Notes: generated from the sequence alone by a model not told the origin. A DNA stretch of 64,000 nt from Lachnospiraceae bacterium (GCA_024684065.1 JAIKXO010000160.1:33670-97669), one strand, 5' to 3'; counted from the stretch's first letter, positions 25,793-35,380 are shown. Program-made: numbers and translations.

Positions 25793-25978
25793 GCGACACT
25801 CCCTGAAAAAGCGTTAGTACAGCTTAACTGCCCTGATATGCTTATATGTCATATTAATTAATGAAATAAAACAATATAATATTCATTCGCAAAACGGCCC
25901 GGCCGATCTTTCGTAAATTGAACCACGCCAAACTGCAACAAGTATGATACACTATTTGGTTTAAAAGTTCAATGTATG

Positions 25979-26007
25979 TTGCAATCCTAAGGCAAATATT
26001 GTATATT
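25979..26007 (+). promoter_or_regulatory. Predicted argG promoter
   Basis: TTGCAA (25979-25984), a 17-bp spacer and TATATT (26002-26007) lie about 40 bp before argG. The surrounding A/T-rich sequence has ARG-box-like fragments (AATGAATTG at about 26020), but no complete ArgR operator can be claimed. Confidence 0.6.
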
Positions 26008-26048
26008 ATTCGTTGCAAAAATGAATTGACTCTATCGGGAGGAAACAA

Positions 26049-27272
26049 ATGAAAGAAAAAGTGATTCTTGCCTATTCCGGAGGCCTTGATACTACAGCTA
26101 TCATCCCCTGGCTTAAGGAAAATTATGATTATGAAGTCATCTGTGTCTGCGTGGACTGCGGACAGGAAAGCGAACTTGACGGCCTTGAAGAAAGAGCAAA
26201 GGCAAGCGGAGCCTCCAAGCTATACATAGAAAATGTTATAGATGAATTCTGCGATGAATATATCGTTCCATGCGTACAGGGCTATTCCGTGTACGAAAAC
26301 AAGTACCTGCTCGGCACCTCAATGGCAAGGCCTCTCATAGCCAAAAAGCTTGTAGAGATCGCAAAGAAGGAAAATGCTGCCGCGATATGCCACGGCGCAA
26401 CCGGAAAGGGTAATGACCAGATCCGCTTCGAGCTCGCCATCAAGGCTCTGGCTCCGGAGATAAAGATAATAGCCGCATGGCGCGATGAGAAATGGACCAT
26501 GGATTCCCGCGAATCCGAGATCAGGTATTGTAACGAGCACGGGATCAATCTTCCCTTCTCGGCCGATAACAGCTACAGCCGTGACCGCAATCTCTGGCAT
26601 ATCAGCCACGAAGGATTGGAGCTCGAAGATCCCGGAAGAGAACCCGATTATGATCATCTCCTTGTATTGGGAGTCACCCCGGAAAAGGCTCCCGATGAGG
26701 CAGAGTATGTTTCCATGACATTCGAAGCCGGAATTCCCAAAAGCGTAAACGGAAAAGAGATGAAGGTTTCTGATATAATAAAGGAACTTAACAGGCTCGG
26801 CGGAAAGCACGGTATAGGTATAATAGATATCGTCGAAAACCGGGTGGTGGGAATGAAGAGCCGGGGCGTTTACGAGACACCCGGGGGAACTATCCTTATG
26901 GAGGCTCACCAGCAGCTCGAAGAGCTCATTTTGGACCGTGACACCTATGCGCTTAAAAAGGATATGGGATCTAAGCTTGCCCAGATCGTCTATGAAGGCA
27001 AGTGGTTCACTCCGCTCAGGGAGGCTGTACAGGCCTTTATTCAGAGCACCCAGAAGTATGTGACCGGCGAGGTCAGATTCAGGCTTTATAAAGGGAATAT
27101 AATCAAAGCGGGAACCACTTCCCCCTATTCCTTATATGATGCGGATATCGCAAGCTTTACAACAGGAGAGCTCTATAATCATAAGGATGCGACAGGATTC
27201 ATAAACCTTTTCGGACTGTCCTGCAAAGTGAGGGCTCTTAAGCTCGCTTCTCTTGATGATGCTACCGAATAA
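26049..27272 (+). CDS. argG: Argininosuccinate synthase
   Basis: Condenses citrulline and aspartate with ATP. The 407-residue protein begins [20 protein letters not shown], the ATP-pyrophosphatase loop, followed by [33 protein letters not shown] and the characteristic [17 protein letters not shown]. Length is usual. GGGAGG (26039-26044) sits 5-6 nt before the ATG. It is read divergently from the argJ-argB-argD side and overlaps the next gene by one base. argH is not in the window. Confidence 0.97.
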   Translation: MKEKVILAYSGGLDTTAIIPWLKENYDYEVICVCVDCGQESELDGLEERAKASGASKLYIENVIDEFCDEYIVPCVQGYSVYENKYLLGTSMARPLIAKKLVEIAKKENAAAICHGATGKGNDQIRFELAIKALAPEIKIIAAWRDEKWTMDSRESEIRYCNEHGINLPFSADNSYSRDRNLWHISHEGLELEDPGREPDYDHLLVLGVTPEKAPDEAEYVSMTFEAGIPKSVNGKEMKVSDIIKELNRLGGKHGIGIIDIVENRVVGMKSRGVYETPGGTILMEAHQQLEELILDRDTYALKKDMGSKLAQIVYEGKWFTPLREAVQAFIQSTQKYVTGEVRFRLYKGNIIKAGTTSPYSLYDADIASFTTGELYNHKDATGFINLFGLSCKVRALKLASLDDATE

Positions 27273-27568
27273 TGGAAGCACTTAAGATCCTGATAATTTA
27301 TCTTCTTGTTATCAATGTTCTAAGCTTTATTTGCTTCGGTGTTGACAAAAGCCGCGCAAGGCGGAGCAGATGGCGCATATCGGAGGGCTCACTGTTCTCT
27401 CTCGCTATTTTCGGAGGGAGCCTGGGAGCCCTTCTTGGGATGTATGTTTTCAGGCACAAGACCCAAAAACTTAAATTCAAGGCCGGAATGCCCCTGATCC
27501 TTTTTTTTCAGCTGGCCATCCTTGCCATGATCCTGATCTTCAGACCCTTTGACTTAAGCTTCATGTAA
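27272..27568 (+). CDS. DUF1294 small membrane protein
   Basis: A 98-residue membrane protein with helices at about 5-22, 41-62 and 74-92 and the DUF1294 signature FGVDKSRARRSRWRISE followed by GGSLGALLGMYVFRHK. Function of the family is unknown; some members are fused to cold-shock domains. Its ATG overlaps the last base of the argG stop (TAATG), so it is translationally coupled to argG, although a functional link is not evident. Confidence 0.88.
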   Translation: MEALKILIIYLLVINVLSFICFGVDKSRARRSRWRISEGSLFSLAIFGGSLGALLGMYVFRHKTQKLKFKAGMPLILFFQLAILAMILIFRPFDLSFM

Positions 27569-27573
27569 AAAAC

Positions 27574-30171
27574 TCAATTGACATAAACTTCCTTTGAACC
27601 TGTAAAGCATTCATTGTCTGCTACCGTCAGGATAACTCTTCCGGCTTCGAAATCCATAAGCCTGATCTCACAGTCATAAAGCGGAAGGTCAAAAATCCTC
27701 CTGTCTTTATCCGTTATCCTGACATATCTGATATTCGTTATATTTCCTTCCTCGTCGTATACTATTCTTCTGTTATCAAGCCTTACAAGAACGGAAATAT
27801 CATTACCTGAAATATCTACCGGATTGACGTAGAAATCAAAGCTCCTTTCCGAGAAGTCCTCATTCAGTTCGCTCACAGCTCTCGAGAGCTCTTCAATCTC
27901 CCTTCTTTTCATTCCGGCATCATACGCTTTTTCTTCATCAAAGAATATCACGGGATAGAAATATGATCCTCCGGTATATATTCCGCCCTGTGTCTGATAT
28001 GAGACGTCAAACAGTTCAGCAGAGCTTATACCTTCTTCTCTTAAGAGCCCAAGCTCATCAATGATCCCAGTGAGCTCAGAGAGGTTCATTTCCGCCCCGA
28101 GATCATTTTCAGGATCGATCGTCTCCCCGGTATACGCTACAGCATTTTTATAGCTAACTCCCACACTGATATAAGCCTCGTTCCTCCCTATCTTTACAGG
28201 CTCCTCTGAGGAAGCATAAAAATCAACTGTCTCAGGATCATATAATTCTACGGGAACGTTTTCCTCAACCAAAACCCTGCACGAAAGCTCGGTGAACTCA
28301 TCAGGCATATGCCCGCCGTCCCCATTCTCATCCTGTTCATCATCATGAACCTGCCATTTAACATAAGCCGTTATCATAGTTTCACCGGCTTCCTTAGGAA
28401 GAACAAACCCGTCATAGGAAACATAAACAATATCCTTATCAGCGCTCTCCCAGGTTACGGAATATTCTATGGAATCCTCAGGGAAGCATGAAATATCGAG
28501 GCCTGCTCCGCTTCCCCCGGCTATGAGATTCATCTCTGTCTGAGATAAGTAAAATGAAGGGCCCTCTTCCGATATTCCGTCCGGATATTCATCCCAGCCT
28601 TCTTCCAGGTCCTCTTCCGGTATATCTCCGGGCGTTTCCAATTCGATGATACCGGAATATTCCCCTGTATATGAGGCCCAGTATTTATCCCTTGCCAGGT
28701 TACCTCTGGTCACTGATACCGAAGGATAGTTCCTGGGACGCTCATAGTTATAACACCATGAATAACCCGCATAATATGCGCCTTCCGCATCATTAAATAC
28801 GGATTCAAGCAGCCTGAGTATGGAGCCATAAGAATGATTAAGCTCATACTCAAGAAAATGCAGCTGTCCGATAAGACTGCGATAATCATATCCGTTATCG
28901 TCACAGTAATTCCTTAAATTTGTATACCTCCCATTATGCCATTGGCAGATCCCGTAACTGGTTCCGCCATCACCGAGGGCATTGGGGTTGAAGCCGGATT
29001 CACAGTATATATTGGCAAGCACTCCGCAGGCCGCAGCAGTGTTCAGTCCCATGGTTCCGGTAAGGTAATCATATATTTTCCTTTTATTTGCCGTCTGGTT
29101 GTAATTAAGTATAATATTTGACGGCAAGGCCTCCCCGGAAGCTTCATCATAGGATGATTCAGGTTCTGTCAGGAATACCTCGATATACGGAGCGTCCCTC
29201 AGAATATCAAAATCATCCTCAACCCGGTATAAGCCTGTATCCCATCTCGGGCTGAACTGATAATAGATGGCCGCAGAGCCGTCAAAATCATCGCCTACAC
29301 TGAACCATTCCACGGCCACTTCATCCATTCCGTCTTCAGTATATACTGTAAGATGAGCCGGAAAATCCCGGACAAGTTCATCATATGACGGTTTTCCGTC
29401 TTTGGGATATGTCCTGGTTTTCTCCTCCTCCGAAAGAGCTCCGAATGCAGTGATCAGCTTAGCCTTTCCGTCTTTATCCTCATTCTCTGAAAAATCATCC
29501 TGCTCCGGTTCAGGGATCTCTTCCTGCTGTTCCTCCCAGGCGGATCCTCTGTCCTCCGATACCATCTGTTCTGCCTCTTCGTCATAATAGGCATCCTGTG
29601 GCTCTTGTGTATATTGATGGTCCTCGGTATACTGATAATCCCCGGTGTTTTGATCGTTCCCGGTATATTGCTGATCCTCGGTATTTTGAAGATCTTCAGT
29701 ATGCTCAGGATCCTCATATTGTCTGTCCGAATATGTATCTTCCAAAGAGCGGCTTTCCCCGGCTGTCTCAGCTTCGTGAACGTCTTCTTCCGATGGCGTT
29801 TCCCTATAATTGCTCTCTGAAAGCGTCTCTTTCTCCTCAGAGCTCTTGGGCAGGCTCTCCGGCTGTGTCTCCTCTGTTTCCTCCGAGGGTTCTTCAGCCT
29901 TTTCTTCAAGATTCTCAGGCTCTTCCGGCACCTCTTTTAATCCGTTATCTTTGCTTCCTTGAGCGGCAGCCTCAGTCGTAACCTCTGTCGGAATCTCTGT
30001 AACCGCTTCCGGCTCTGATCCCCGGCCTGAGTTCACATCGGCTTTATCCTCTCCACTGATCTCCACAGACTCGATATTCTCTTCCGCCCATGCGGAAACA
30101 GGCCCCGAGACGATCAGCGCAGCCGTAAGCAGATAAATTATGAAGTTTTTCCTTTTAATTAATCTCTTCAA
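27574..30171 (-). CDS. Exported protein with Glu-rich repeats, phage-tail-lysozyme-like and Ig-like domains
   Basis: Start taken as TTG at 30171: CGGGAG lies about 9 nt upstream and translation then begins with a clean signal peptide (basic KRLIKRKN, hydrophobic core, AWA cleavage). The 865-residue protein has an acidic Glu/Thr-rich region to about 220 with six hexapeptide repeats, then near 360-490 a domain like phage tail lysozyme (KIYDYLTGTMGLNTAAACG, NIYCESGFNPNALGDGG, SYGICQWH, with a likely catalytic Glu in YCESGF), an Ig-like region (about 540-640) and a C-terminal beta-rich part. Probably a cell-wall-acting or surface protein. No sortase motif was seen. It lies alone behind its own promoter. 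Confidence 0.82.
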   Translation of the reverse strand: MKRLIKRKNFIIYLLTAALIVSGPVSAWAEENIESVEISGEDKADVNSGRGSEPEAVTEIPTEVTTEAAAQGSKDNGLKEVPEEPENLEEKAEEPSEETEETQPESLPKSSEEKETLSESNYRETPSEEDVHEAETAGESRSLEDTYSDRQYEDPEHTEDLQNTEDQQYTGNDQNTGDYQYTEDHQYTQEPQDAYYDEEAEQMVSEDRGSAWEEQQEEIPEPEQDDFSENEDKDGKAKLITAFGALSEEEKTRTYPKDGKPSYDELVRDFPAHLTVYTEDGMDEVAVEWFSVGDDFDGSAAIYYQFSPRWDTGLYRVEDDFDILRDAPYIEVFLTEPESSYDEASGEALPSNIILNYNQTANKRKIYDYLTGTMGLNTAAACGVLANIYCESGFNPNALGDGGTSYGICQWHNGRYTNLRNYCDDNGYDYRSLIGQLHFLEYELNHSYGSILRLLESVFNDAEGAYYAGYSWCYNYERPRNYPSVSVTRGNLARDKYWASYTGEYSGIIELETPGDIPEEDLEEGWDEYPDGISEEGPSFYLSQTEMNLIAGGSGAGLDISCFPEDSIEYSVTWESADKDIVYVSYDGFVLPKEAGETMITAYVKWQVHDDEQDENGDGGHMPDEFTELSCRVLVEENVPVELYDPETVDFYASSEEPVKIGRNEAYISVGVSYKNAVAYTGETIDPENDLGAEMNLSELTGIIDELGLLREEGISSAELFDVSYQTQGGIYTGGSYFYPVIFFDEEKAYDAGMKRREIEELSRAVSELNEDFSERSFDFYVNPVDISGNDISVLVRLDNRRIVYDEEGNITNIRYVRITDKDRRIFDLPLYDCEIRLMDFEAGRVILTVADNECFTGSKEVYVN
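29590..29725 (-). repeat. Six 18-bp tandem repeats inside the exported protein gene
   Basis: Degenerate 18-bp units encode the hexapeptide DxQ(Y/N)T(E/G): DPEHTE, DLQNTE, DQQYTG, NDQNTG, DYQYTE, DHQYTQ. They lie in the acidic linker between the signal peptide and the lysozyme-like domain and are likely to vary in number between strains. Confidence 0.8.
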
Positions 30172-30196
30172 AACAAAAAACTCCCGAAAGGAACAG

Positions 30197-30237
30197 AAAA
30201 ATATTACCGGAAGTGCTTTCAAGCTCCCGATAATACT
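30197..30237 (-). promoter_or_regulatory. Long hairpin with U-run at the 5' end of the exported-protein mRNA
   Basis: A 14-bp stem (224-237 with 200-213 of the 30.2 kb block, two G-U pairs, 10-nt loop) is followed by five U residues. With the predicted promoter at 30244-30272 it would begin within a base or two of the transcription start. It could be an attenuator or a 5' stabilising hairpin; the sequence alone does not decide. Confidence 0.6.
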
Positions 30238-30243
30238 CAGAAA

Positions 30244-30272
30244 AGTATACTATATTTTTGAATTTATGTAAA
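30244..30272 (-). promoter_or_regulatory. Promoter of the exported lysozyme-like protein
   Basis: On the minus strand TTTACA (30267-30272), a 17-bp spacer and TATACT (30244-30249), each a 5/6 match to the sigma-A consensus. The predicted start is near 30237, about 65 nt before the TTG start codon. The surrounding 30273-30400 is very A/T-rich and holds nothing else I can name. Confidence 0.68.
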
Positions 30273-30400
30273 CTTTAGCAAAGAATACATTCTATTAAAA
30301 ATCTCTAAGAAATTTCTAAACAATTTATTATATTATTATACACGCTAACAGCCCCAGGATATATACCCGGCTCAGCACTAAACAGTATCTTCCGATCCTG

Positions 30401-30443
30401 CTCTTCTCTATTGAATGTTTTTGTCCCTGAAATACCCGGCATA
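30401..30443 (-). repeat. Dispersed intergenic repeat B, copy 3
   Basis: Shares CTCTATTGAATG..TTTTTGTCCCTGAAATA with the other copies; the right half (ACCCGGCATAA) has diverged. It lies in the 470-bp gap between the exported-protein gene and the LytTR regulator, not directly at a start codon. Copy 2 and this copy also share a GGATCCGGAATTC-like stretch downstream. Confidence 0.65.
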
Positions 30444-30639
30444 AACTCTTCCGGTCCAGGAACTCATTAAATAAGTCTTCCAAAAAGCTGGATTTTTTCA
30501 AAAAAAAGAGTACCATAAAGAAAAGCAGGGACTATTATTGCATGACGCAAAAATAACAACGGTCGTATCAGGCGGCTTTACGTTATTCATTATCAGCCGG
30601 CCGTTCTGTACACGATCATTCCTTATTACCGGTGACAAA

Positions 30640-31350
30640 ATGGCTATTTATATCGCAGTCTGTGATGACAATATCGCTGACCGAAAACAGCTTGAAAGGC
30701 TCCTTGGAAGAGAAGCCCTGAAAAGAGGCAGGGAGGGCACTCCGGTTTATGTCGACTCCTTCGGAAGCAGTGAATCGCTCCTTAAGACCCCGAACCGATA
30801 CGACCTGTTCCTTATCGATATTACACAGGAGGGGGACACGGCCTGCTTTCAGACCGCTTCGTATATAAAAGGGAACGGGATCGATTCCGTTATCGTGATC
30901 ATCTGCTCAAAGATCGATCATCGCATAATGTTTTCAGATTCCGACATGCATCTGCTCTTCAGGGATCAGCCGCTTTTACAGAATGATATTTCGGAGCTTG
31001 TCGATCTTGCCATAGAAAACGCCGCGGACAGGACGCCAGTAATAGAAGTCCGCTGCCAAAATGAAACGAGATTCCTGAAGCCCGAAGAGTTTCTCTATGC
31101 TCAGGCTAAGGATAAGATATCCCAAATTGAGATAAATCTGTTTGATGGCGGCGTTATTATGTCAACCGAAACTATCGATCAGTTTTCGTCAAATCTTGCA
31201 TTATTTAACGATATAGTTCGGTTTGGTTTATGTTATGTTAACTTAAGCCATGTATCCCGGCTTTCCGCGCGTTCTGTTATTTTCGATAACGGAGCAAAGC
31301 TTCCTCTTTCGCTTAAGGATTTCCTGCTTTTGAGAAAGCTTTGCCGTTAA
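30640..31350 (+). CDS. LytTR-family regulator with atypical receiver
   Basis: A 236-residue protein: AgrA/LytR-like receiver (YIAVCDDNIADRKQLERLL, phosphoacceptor Asp in LFLIDIT) and a LytTR DNA-binding domain (VIEVRCQNETRFLKPEEFLY to LPLSLKDFLLLRKL). The receiver lacks the usual Lys-Pro after beta-5 (the place reads LFRDQPLL), so phosphorylation control may differ. Start at ATG 30640 gives a normal N-terminus; upstream in-frame sequence is not receiver-like. No kinase gene is adjacent. It lies between two large exported-protein genes that it might control, which is inference. Confidence 0.8.
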   Translation: MAIYIAVCDDNIADRKQLERLLGREALKRGREGTPVYVDSFGSSESLLKTPNRYDLFLIDITQEGDTACFQTASYIKGNGIDSVIVIICSKIDHRIMFSDSDMHLLFRDQPLLQNDISELVDLAIENAADRTPVIEVRCQNETRFLKPEEFLYAQAKDKISQIEINLFDGGVIMSTETIDQFSSNLALFNDIVRFGLCYVNLSHVSRLSARSVIFDNGAKLPLSLKDFLLLRKLCR

Positions 31351-31372
31351 TTACTGTTTTCTGAGCGTTTTC

Positions 31373-31470
31373 TGTATCAAAAGGATTTTTGCCCCTGAAA
31401 TATATGATAGAGGCTCTGCAGAATCGAAAACTGCATTACTTAATGGGTTTTTACCTCTGAAATATCCTTA
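31373..31470 (-). repeat. Dispersed intergenic repeat B, copies 4 and 5
   Basis: Two partial copies about 65 bp apart, GCCCCTGAAATATATGATA (from 31391) and ACCTCTGAAATATCC (from 31452), each after a GG(A/G)TTTTT run. They fill the gap between the convergent ends of the LytTR regulator and the clostripain-family gene; no intrinsic terminator with a T-run was seen there. Confidence 0.65.
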
Positions 31471-31495
31471 ATGCAATCCGCTGAGCCAAACTCCG

Positions 31496-34051
31496 TTATT
31501 CAGGGATCACCTGGGTCCAGTAGCTCTGTTCGTAAATATCAGTAAGCTTATAAACAGCTCTCGTGCTCTTCCCGATATCCATATTGGCGATATTAATGCC
31601 CTCTTCCATGCTTAGTGTGACAGGGTCGCCCAGATAATAGCTGTCTTTATATTCTCCCTCATAGCTATAGTAATCACAGATAAACTGAAGCTCATCGCCG
31701 TCCTTAAGCGCTATCATATTCTTTGCGATCGTATCGGTATCCCTGTCGTCATAATCCGTTTCAGCTCCGGCAACATATCCTTCGGGATTGGCATCGTCAA
31801 ACACTATGATAAGCTTGACTTTCTCGCCGTTTAAGAAAGCGGGCACATATCCGGTCACGGTGAGTGACCCGTCATCCCCCTCAACTGTATCTGTATGATA
31901 GTAGGCTATGGTGCTGCCGTTTAAAGTAAGCCAGGTATTGTCATATTCGCCTATGAGATTCCCCTTATCATCATATTCGATGATATTATCGAGCCCAAGA
32001 TCTATATAGCCCTCTCCGTCATCATAAAATACATTGAGATCCAGGCCGTGAACGAGCGACCACTGCTCTTCGGTGAGCTCAAGCTTATATTTCCCGTCGG
32101 AATCCATCGTCCAGAGAAGAGCCATCGGATCCAGCATATTGTTTTCCACATAGCTCTGGGCTTTTTTATCGTCAAAGGATCTGTCACTAAGAAAACCGGT
32201 ATTTGACGAAGCAAGCCCGGAAAGCCCTCCGAGATTACCGGAAAGCATGCTCCCAAACAGATTTATCATAGTGGAAGCGCCTGACTGGGAGGATGATGAG
32301 GTCTGCGAAGTTCCGAGCAGAGTTCCCAGAAGCGAGGGCAGGGGAGACCCCGCCATACCGCTCTGGGATGAGGCCGTCTGCCCTCCAAGCTGCAGAGAGG
32401 CAAAATCCTTTATACAGCTTGTATATTCGGAATCCATCCCAATGTCATCATACACCGAGGCTGCCTGATCCACCTTGGACATCTTTTTCATCGGAAAATA
32501 AGCTGACAGTCCATAAGCATTCGACATGCTTCTTGAGGTCTTGTTGTATTTTACGGCACTTTTTATTGTTTCCGCCAGGCTTTCAGACTCATCGGTCCCT
32601 ATCTTTTCAGCGAAATCCACAAGGTCTACCTGATCGATCTTGGAGGACTGCGCAAATTCCCTCGAACTGTACCTGGCATCCGAAACAACCTTATATTCAT
32701 CGTTTTTTATAAGTTCGCTGGTCGCTTTTGCAAAGGAAGTCAGCTCCTCAGGAATTGTTTTCTCCAGCTCCGCAAGGTCGACTATTGAGAGCGTTGTTTT
32801 CTGCCCCTGGCATTTTTTAGCGCATACATCGACAAAATCATCGATGATGTTCTTTCCTATTTCTATGGTAGGCATAGAGGTATCCTTAGACAGCTTTGTA
32901 AGCCAGTTTGTATAATACCAGCCTACTCCGGGCTCTGTTTCCTCGGAAGCTATCATATAATCCCCATACTGGGAAAGCATAAGCCCGTTTTCAAGGGTTG
33001 CCATCAGACAGGCATCAAACCCGATAAAATCGAATATAACCCCGGATTCCTTAAGCGCTTTGTCAATCCCTCCAAGGGTCATCGATCCGTTTTTCTTCTT
33101 TTCATCATAGCCGTATCCGCTTATCGTTCCTCCGCCATGATCCCAGAAAATAAGCTCATATCTGTCCGCGGGATAGTTCTTCGCGCAATATTCAATATAC
33201 TCCTTCAGGGTATCAGGAGAGGTCATCGGTTTATCCCCCATGTCCTTCTCCAAGCACTTTACGCCCCCGGACTGGACCTTATATATCTGGTTCACCGAAT
33301 TATTTACTACATTATTCTGCCACTTTAAGCATCCTCCGGTATATAAAAGGAGATTTACATTATCGGAAAGCTCTGCCCCGGCCATTTCCATCATATCCGA
33401 GGTTGCCATTCCGTGTTTTGATTCGAGGTCGGTTCCGCACATGTACACCATAATGGTGACCGTATCCTGACCTCCTCCCTTTATTACAGTCCTCTTTTCT
33501 CTTGCCCTTTTGTCCACTTCGGTATTTAAGCTCTTATAAGAAGTATCTCCCACAGTGGATACAGAGCCTGAACCGGCATAGCTCTGGAAAAGCCCCCCTG
33601 CCGCCTGGCCTGTGGGATTTGAGGAATTGCCGGCATAATACTGGCTCAGGCTTCCGGCTCCGAAAAGCTGGGCAAGGCTTCCAAGAGAAGAAATACCTGT
33701 GCTTTCAGCCGAAACCGCACCTGAATCCCCCGCTCCTGATGACACGCCATTCTGCGGATCTACTGAAGTTTGTGCACCTGAATCAGTGGTTCCGCCTGAG
33801 GATCCCCCTCCGAACAGCCCCTTCAGGCCTCCGGTCAAAATAACCAGGACAACGACAGCAATGATCATGAAGAGCCTGCCTCTTCCTCCGCCGCCGGATC
33901 TCTGCGGGCCGCCCAAAGAGCCGTGAGAAAAGCCTCCGCCGCTCCCTGTTCCCACCGGTCCTGTTCCAAGCCCCGGACCTTTCTTTTGTACGCTGGCCTT
34001 TCCCTGTGTGATGGTCTTCTGTCTTCCCTTCGGTCTGTTATCAGGTGCCAT
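31496..34051 (-). CDS. Membrane-anchored clostripain-family (C11) cysteine protease
   Basis: An 851-residue protein: short basic Gly-rich cytoplasmic N-terminus, membrane segment (LFMIIAVVVLVILTGGL), a long Gly/Ser-rich low-complexity linker to about 190, then the C11 peptidase domain with VTIMVYMCGTDLESKHG, the catalytic His in FWDHGGGT and Cys in FIGFDACLMATLENG. A beta-rich C-terminal region follows. C11 enzymes cleave after Arg or Lys. Start at ATG 34051 is preferred because GGAGG lies 5 nt before it; the ATG 12 bp upstream overlaps that site. Target proteins unknown. Confidence 0.9.
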   Translation of the reverse strand: MAPDNRPKGRQKTITQGKASVQKKGPGLGTGPVGTGSGGGFSHGSLGGPQRSGGGGRGRLFMIIAVVVLVILTGGLKGLFGGGSSGGTTDSGAQTSVDPQNGVSSGAGDSGAVSAESTGISSLGSLAQLFGAGSLSQYYAGNSSNPTGQAAGGLFQSYAGSGSVSTVGDTSYKSLNTEVDKRAREKRTVIKGGGQDTVTIMVYMCGTDLESKHGMATSDMMEMAGAELSDNVNLLLYTGGCLKWQNNVVNNSVNQIYKVQSGGVKCLEKDMGDKPMTSPDTLKEYIEYCAKNYPADRYELIFWDHGGGTISGYGYDEKKKNGSMTLGGIDKALKESGVIFDFIGFDACLMATLENGLMLSQYGDYMIASEETEPGVGWYYTNWLTKLSKDTSMPTIEIGKNIIDDFVDVCAKKCQGQKTTLSIVDLAELEKTIPEELTSFAKATSELIKNDEYKVVSDARYSSREFAQSSKIDQVDLVDFAEKIGTDESESLAETIKSAVKYNKTSRSMSNAYGLSAYFPMKKMSKVDQAASVYDDIGMDSEYTSCIKDFASLQLGGQTASSQSGMAGSPLPSLLGTLLGTSQTSSSSQSGASTMINLFGSMLSGNLGGLSGLASSNTGFLSDRSFDDKKAQSYVENNMLDPMALLWTMDSDGKYKLELTEEQWSLVHGLDLNVFYDDGEGYIDLGLDNIIEYDDKGNLIGEYDNTWLTLNGSTIAYYHTDTVEGDDGSLTVTGYVPAFLNGEKVKLIIVFDDANPEGYVAGAETDYDDRDTDTIAKNMIALKDGDELQFICDYYSYEGEYKDSYYLGDPVTLSMEEGINIANMDIGKSTRAVYKLTDIYEQSYWTQVIPE

Positions 34052-34175
34052 TTCTTCCTCCATTTGTCATAAAGACTGTTATATTTTTTAATCTATACTT
34101 TTTGAAAAAAGTTCCATGACAGATCAGATAAAAAACATCGTGGCAATTATTATCTGTTTAATCCGGTGGAATAAT

Positions 34176-35162
34176 TTACAGCATATGAGCTCTCAGCTCT
34201 GCGTTGTCCTGTCTGCAGAGATATGCCGGCGCAACATCAAAAACGGTTTTGCATCCGGTCATGCCCTCTTTGCTCATTCTGTATACAGCCCGGGCATAGG
34301 CAACAAGAACGCTTGAGGTAAATTCCGGATTTGAATCCAGCCTGAGGCTGTACTCTATCACATGACTGTTCTCCCTGTCTGCTCCCGTGACCCCGGACCT
34401 TATCACGAAGCCCCCATGAGGGATCCCTTTATGGTCTCTTTCAAGCTCCTCCTTTGTGATAAAATGAACGGTAGTGTCATAGTCGGCAAAATAATTGGGC
34501 ATTGTCACTATCTCTTTTTCTATGGCTTCCTTATCGGCTCCGTCCTCTGCCACTACAAAGCACTCCCTTGTATGCTTCTGCCTTGTGGAAAGCTCGGGAT
34601 TTTTTCCGCTTCGCACCTCTTTAAGTGCTTCTTCCACGGGGATGGTATACTGCCTTGCATCCAAAACTCCCTTTATCCTCCTTATCGCATCCGAATGCCC
34701 CTGGCTTACCCCTTTGCCCCAGAAGGTATAGTCTCTCCCGTCAGGCAGGATGGCATTTGCAACAGCGCGGTTTAAGGAAAACATCCCCGGATCCCAGCCT
34801 ACCGAGATCATCGCAAGCTTCCCTCCCTCCTTTGCAGTCCTGTCAACCTTCTCAAAATGCTCGGGGATCTTTGCATGTGTGTCAAAGGAATCGATCACAT
34901 TAAAATCCTTTGCATACCTGGGTGTCATTTCTGGAAGGTCCGTGGCTGAACCTCCGCAGATTATAAGAACATCGATCTCGGACTTATGTTCGAGTATTTC
35001 CGATACATTATATACCTTTGCTTCTTCTGTAATAATACTGACTGAAGATGGATCCCTTCTGGTAAAAACCGCCTTAAGCTCCATATCATCATTCTGCCTT
35101 ACAGCGCATTCCACGCCCCTTCCGAGATTTCCATACCCTAAAATTCCAATATTGACAGCCAT
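34176..35162 (-). CDS. ddh: meso-Diaminopimelate D-dehydrogenase
   Basis: Makes meso-diaminopimelate from tetrahydrodipicolinate in one NADPH-dependent step, for lysine and peptidoglycan. The 328-residue protein begins MAVNIGILGYGNLGRGVECA (Rossmann loop) and carries the Ddh stretches FTRRDPSSV, ICGGSATDLPEMTP, VIDSFDTHAKIPEHF, VGWDPGMFSLNR and FWGKGVSQGHSDAIRRI. Full length. It stands alone after a predicted promoter and a leader of about 180 nt. No lysine riboswitch was recognised in that leader. Confidence 0.95.
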   Translation of the reverse strand: MAVNIGILGYGNLGRGVECAVRQNDDMELKAVFTRRDPSSVSIITEEAKVYNVSEILEHKSEIDVLIICGGSATDLPEMTPRYAKDFNVIDSFDTHAKIPEHFEKVDRTAKEGGKLAMISVGWDPGMFSLNRAVANAILPDGRDYTFWGKGVSQGHSDAIRRIKGVLDARQYTIPVEEALKEVRSGKNPELSTRQKHTRECFVVAEDGADKEAIEKEIVTMPNYFADYDTTVHFITKEELERDHKGIPHGGFVIRSGVTGADRENSHVIEYSLRLDSNPEFTSSVLVAYARAVYRMSKEGMTGCKTVFDVAPAYLCRQDNAELRAHML

Positions 35163-35351
35163 TTTTTACTTCCTTTCTTATCTGTGGTCTTCATGTCTGC
35201 AGAGTATGAGCCGGTTACTTTAAACGAAATAAACCTTTTTTACATATGAGGCATCATTCTCTCCCGTTTATAGCTCATGCCTTAAAGAGCAGAAGACCTC
35301 CGGCTAATAACTATAATGCTGAATACGTCCGAAACGCCTAACGTCCTGATT

Positions 35352-35380
35352 ATTATACCCACGAACAGCGTTATTTGCAA
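35352..35380 (-). promoter_or_regulatory. Predicted ddh promoter
   Basis: TTGCAA (35375-35380), 17-bp spacer, perfect TATAAT (35352-35357) on the minus strand. It predicts a leader of about 180 nt before ddh. The 333-bp gap 35163-35495 otherwise holds a possible AGGCAT/ATGCCT stem near 35245-35285 and no gene. Confidence 0.7.

Noticed and set aside
29590..29725. CRISPR-like short repeats
   Set aside because: The 18-bp units are contiguous, degenerate and in frame, and encode hexapeptide repeats.
35163..35350. Lysine riboswitch in the ddh leader
   Set aside because: None of the conserved lysine riboswitch stretches could be found on the minus strand.
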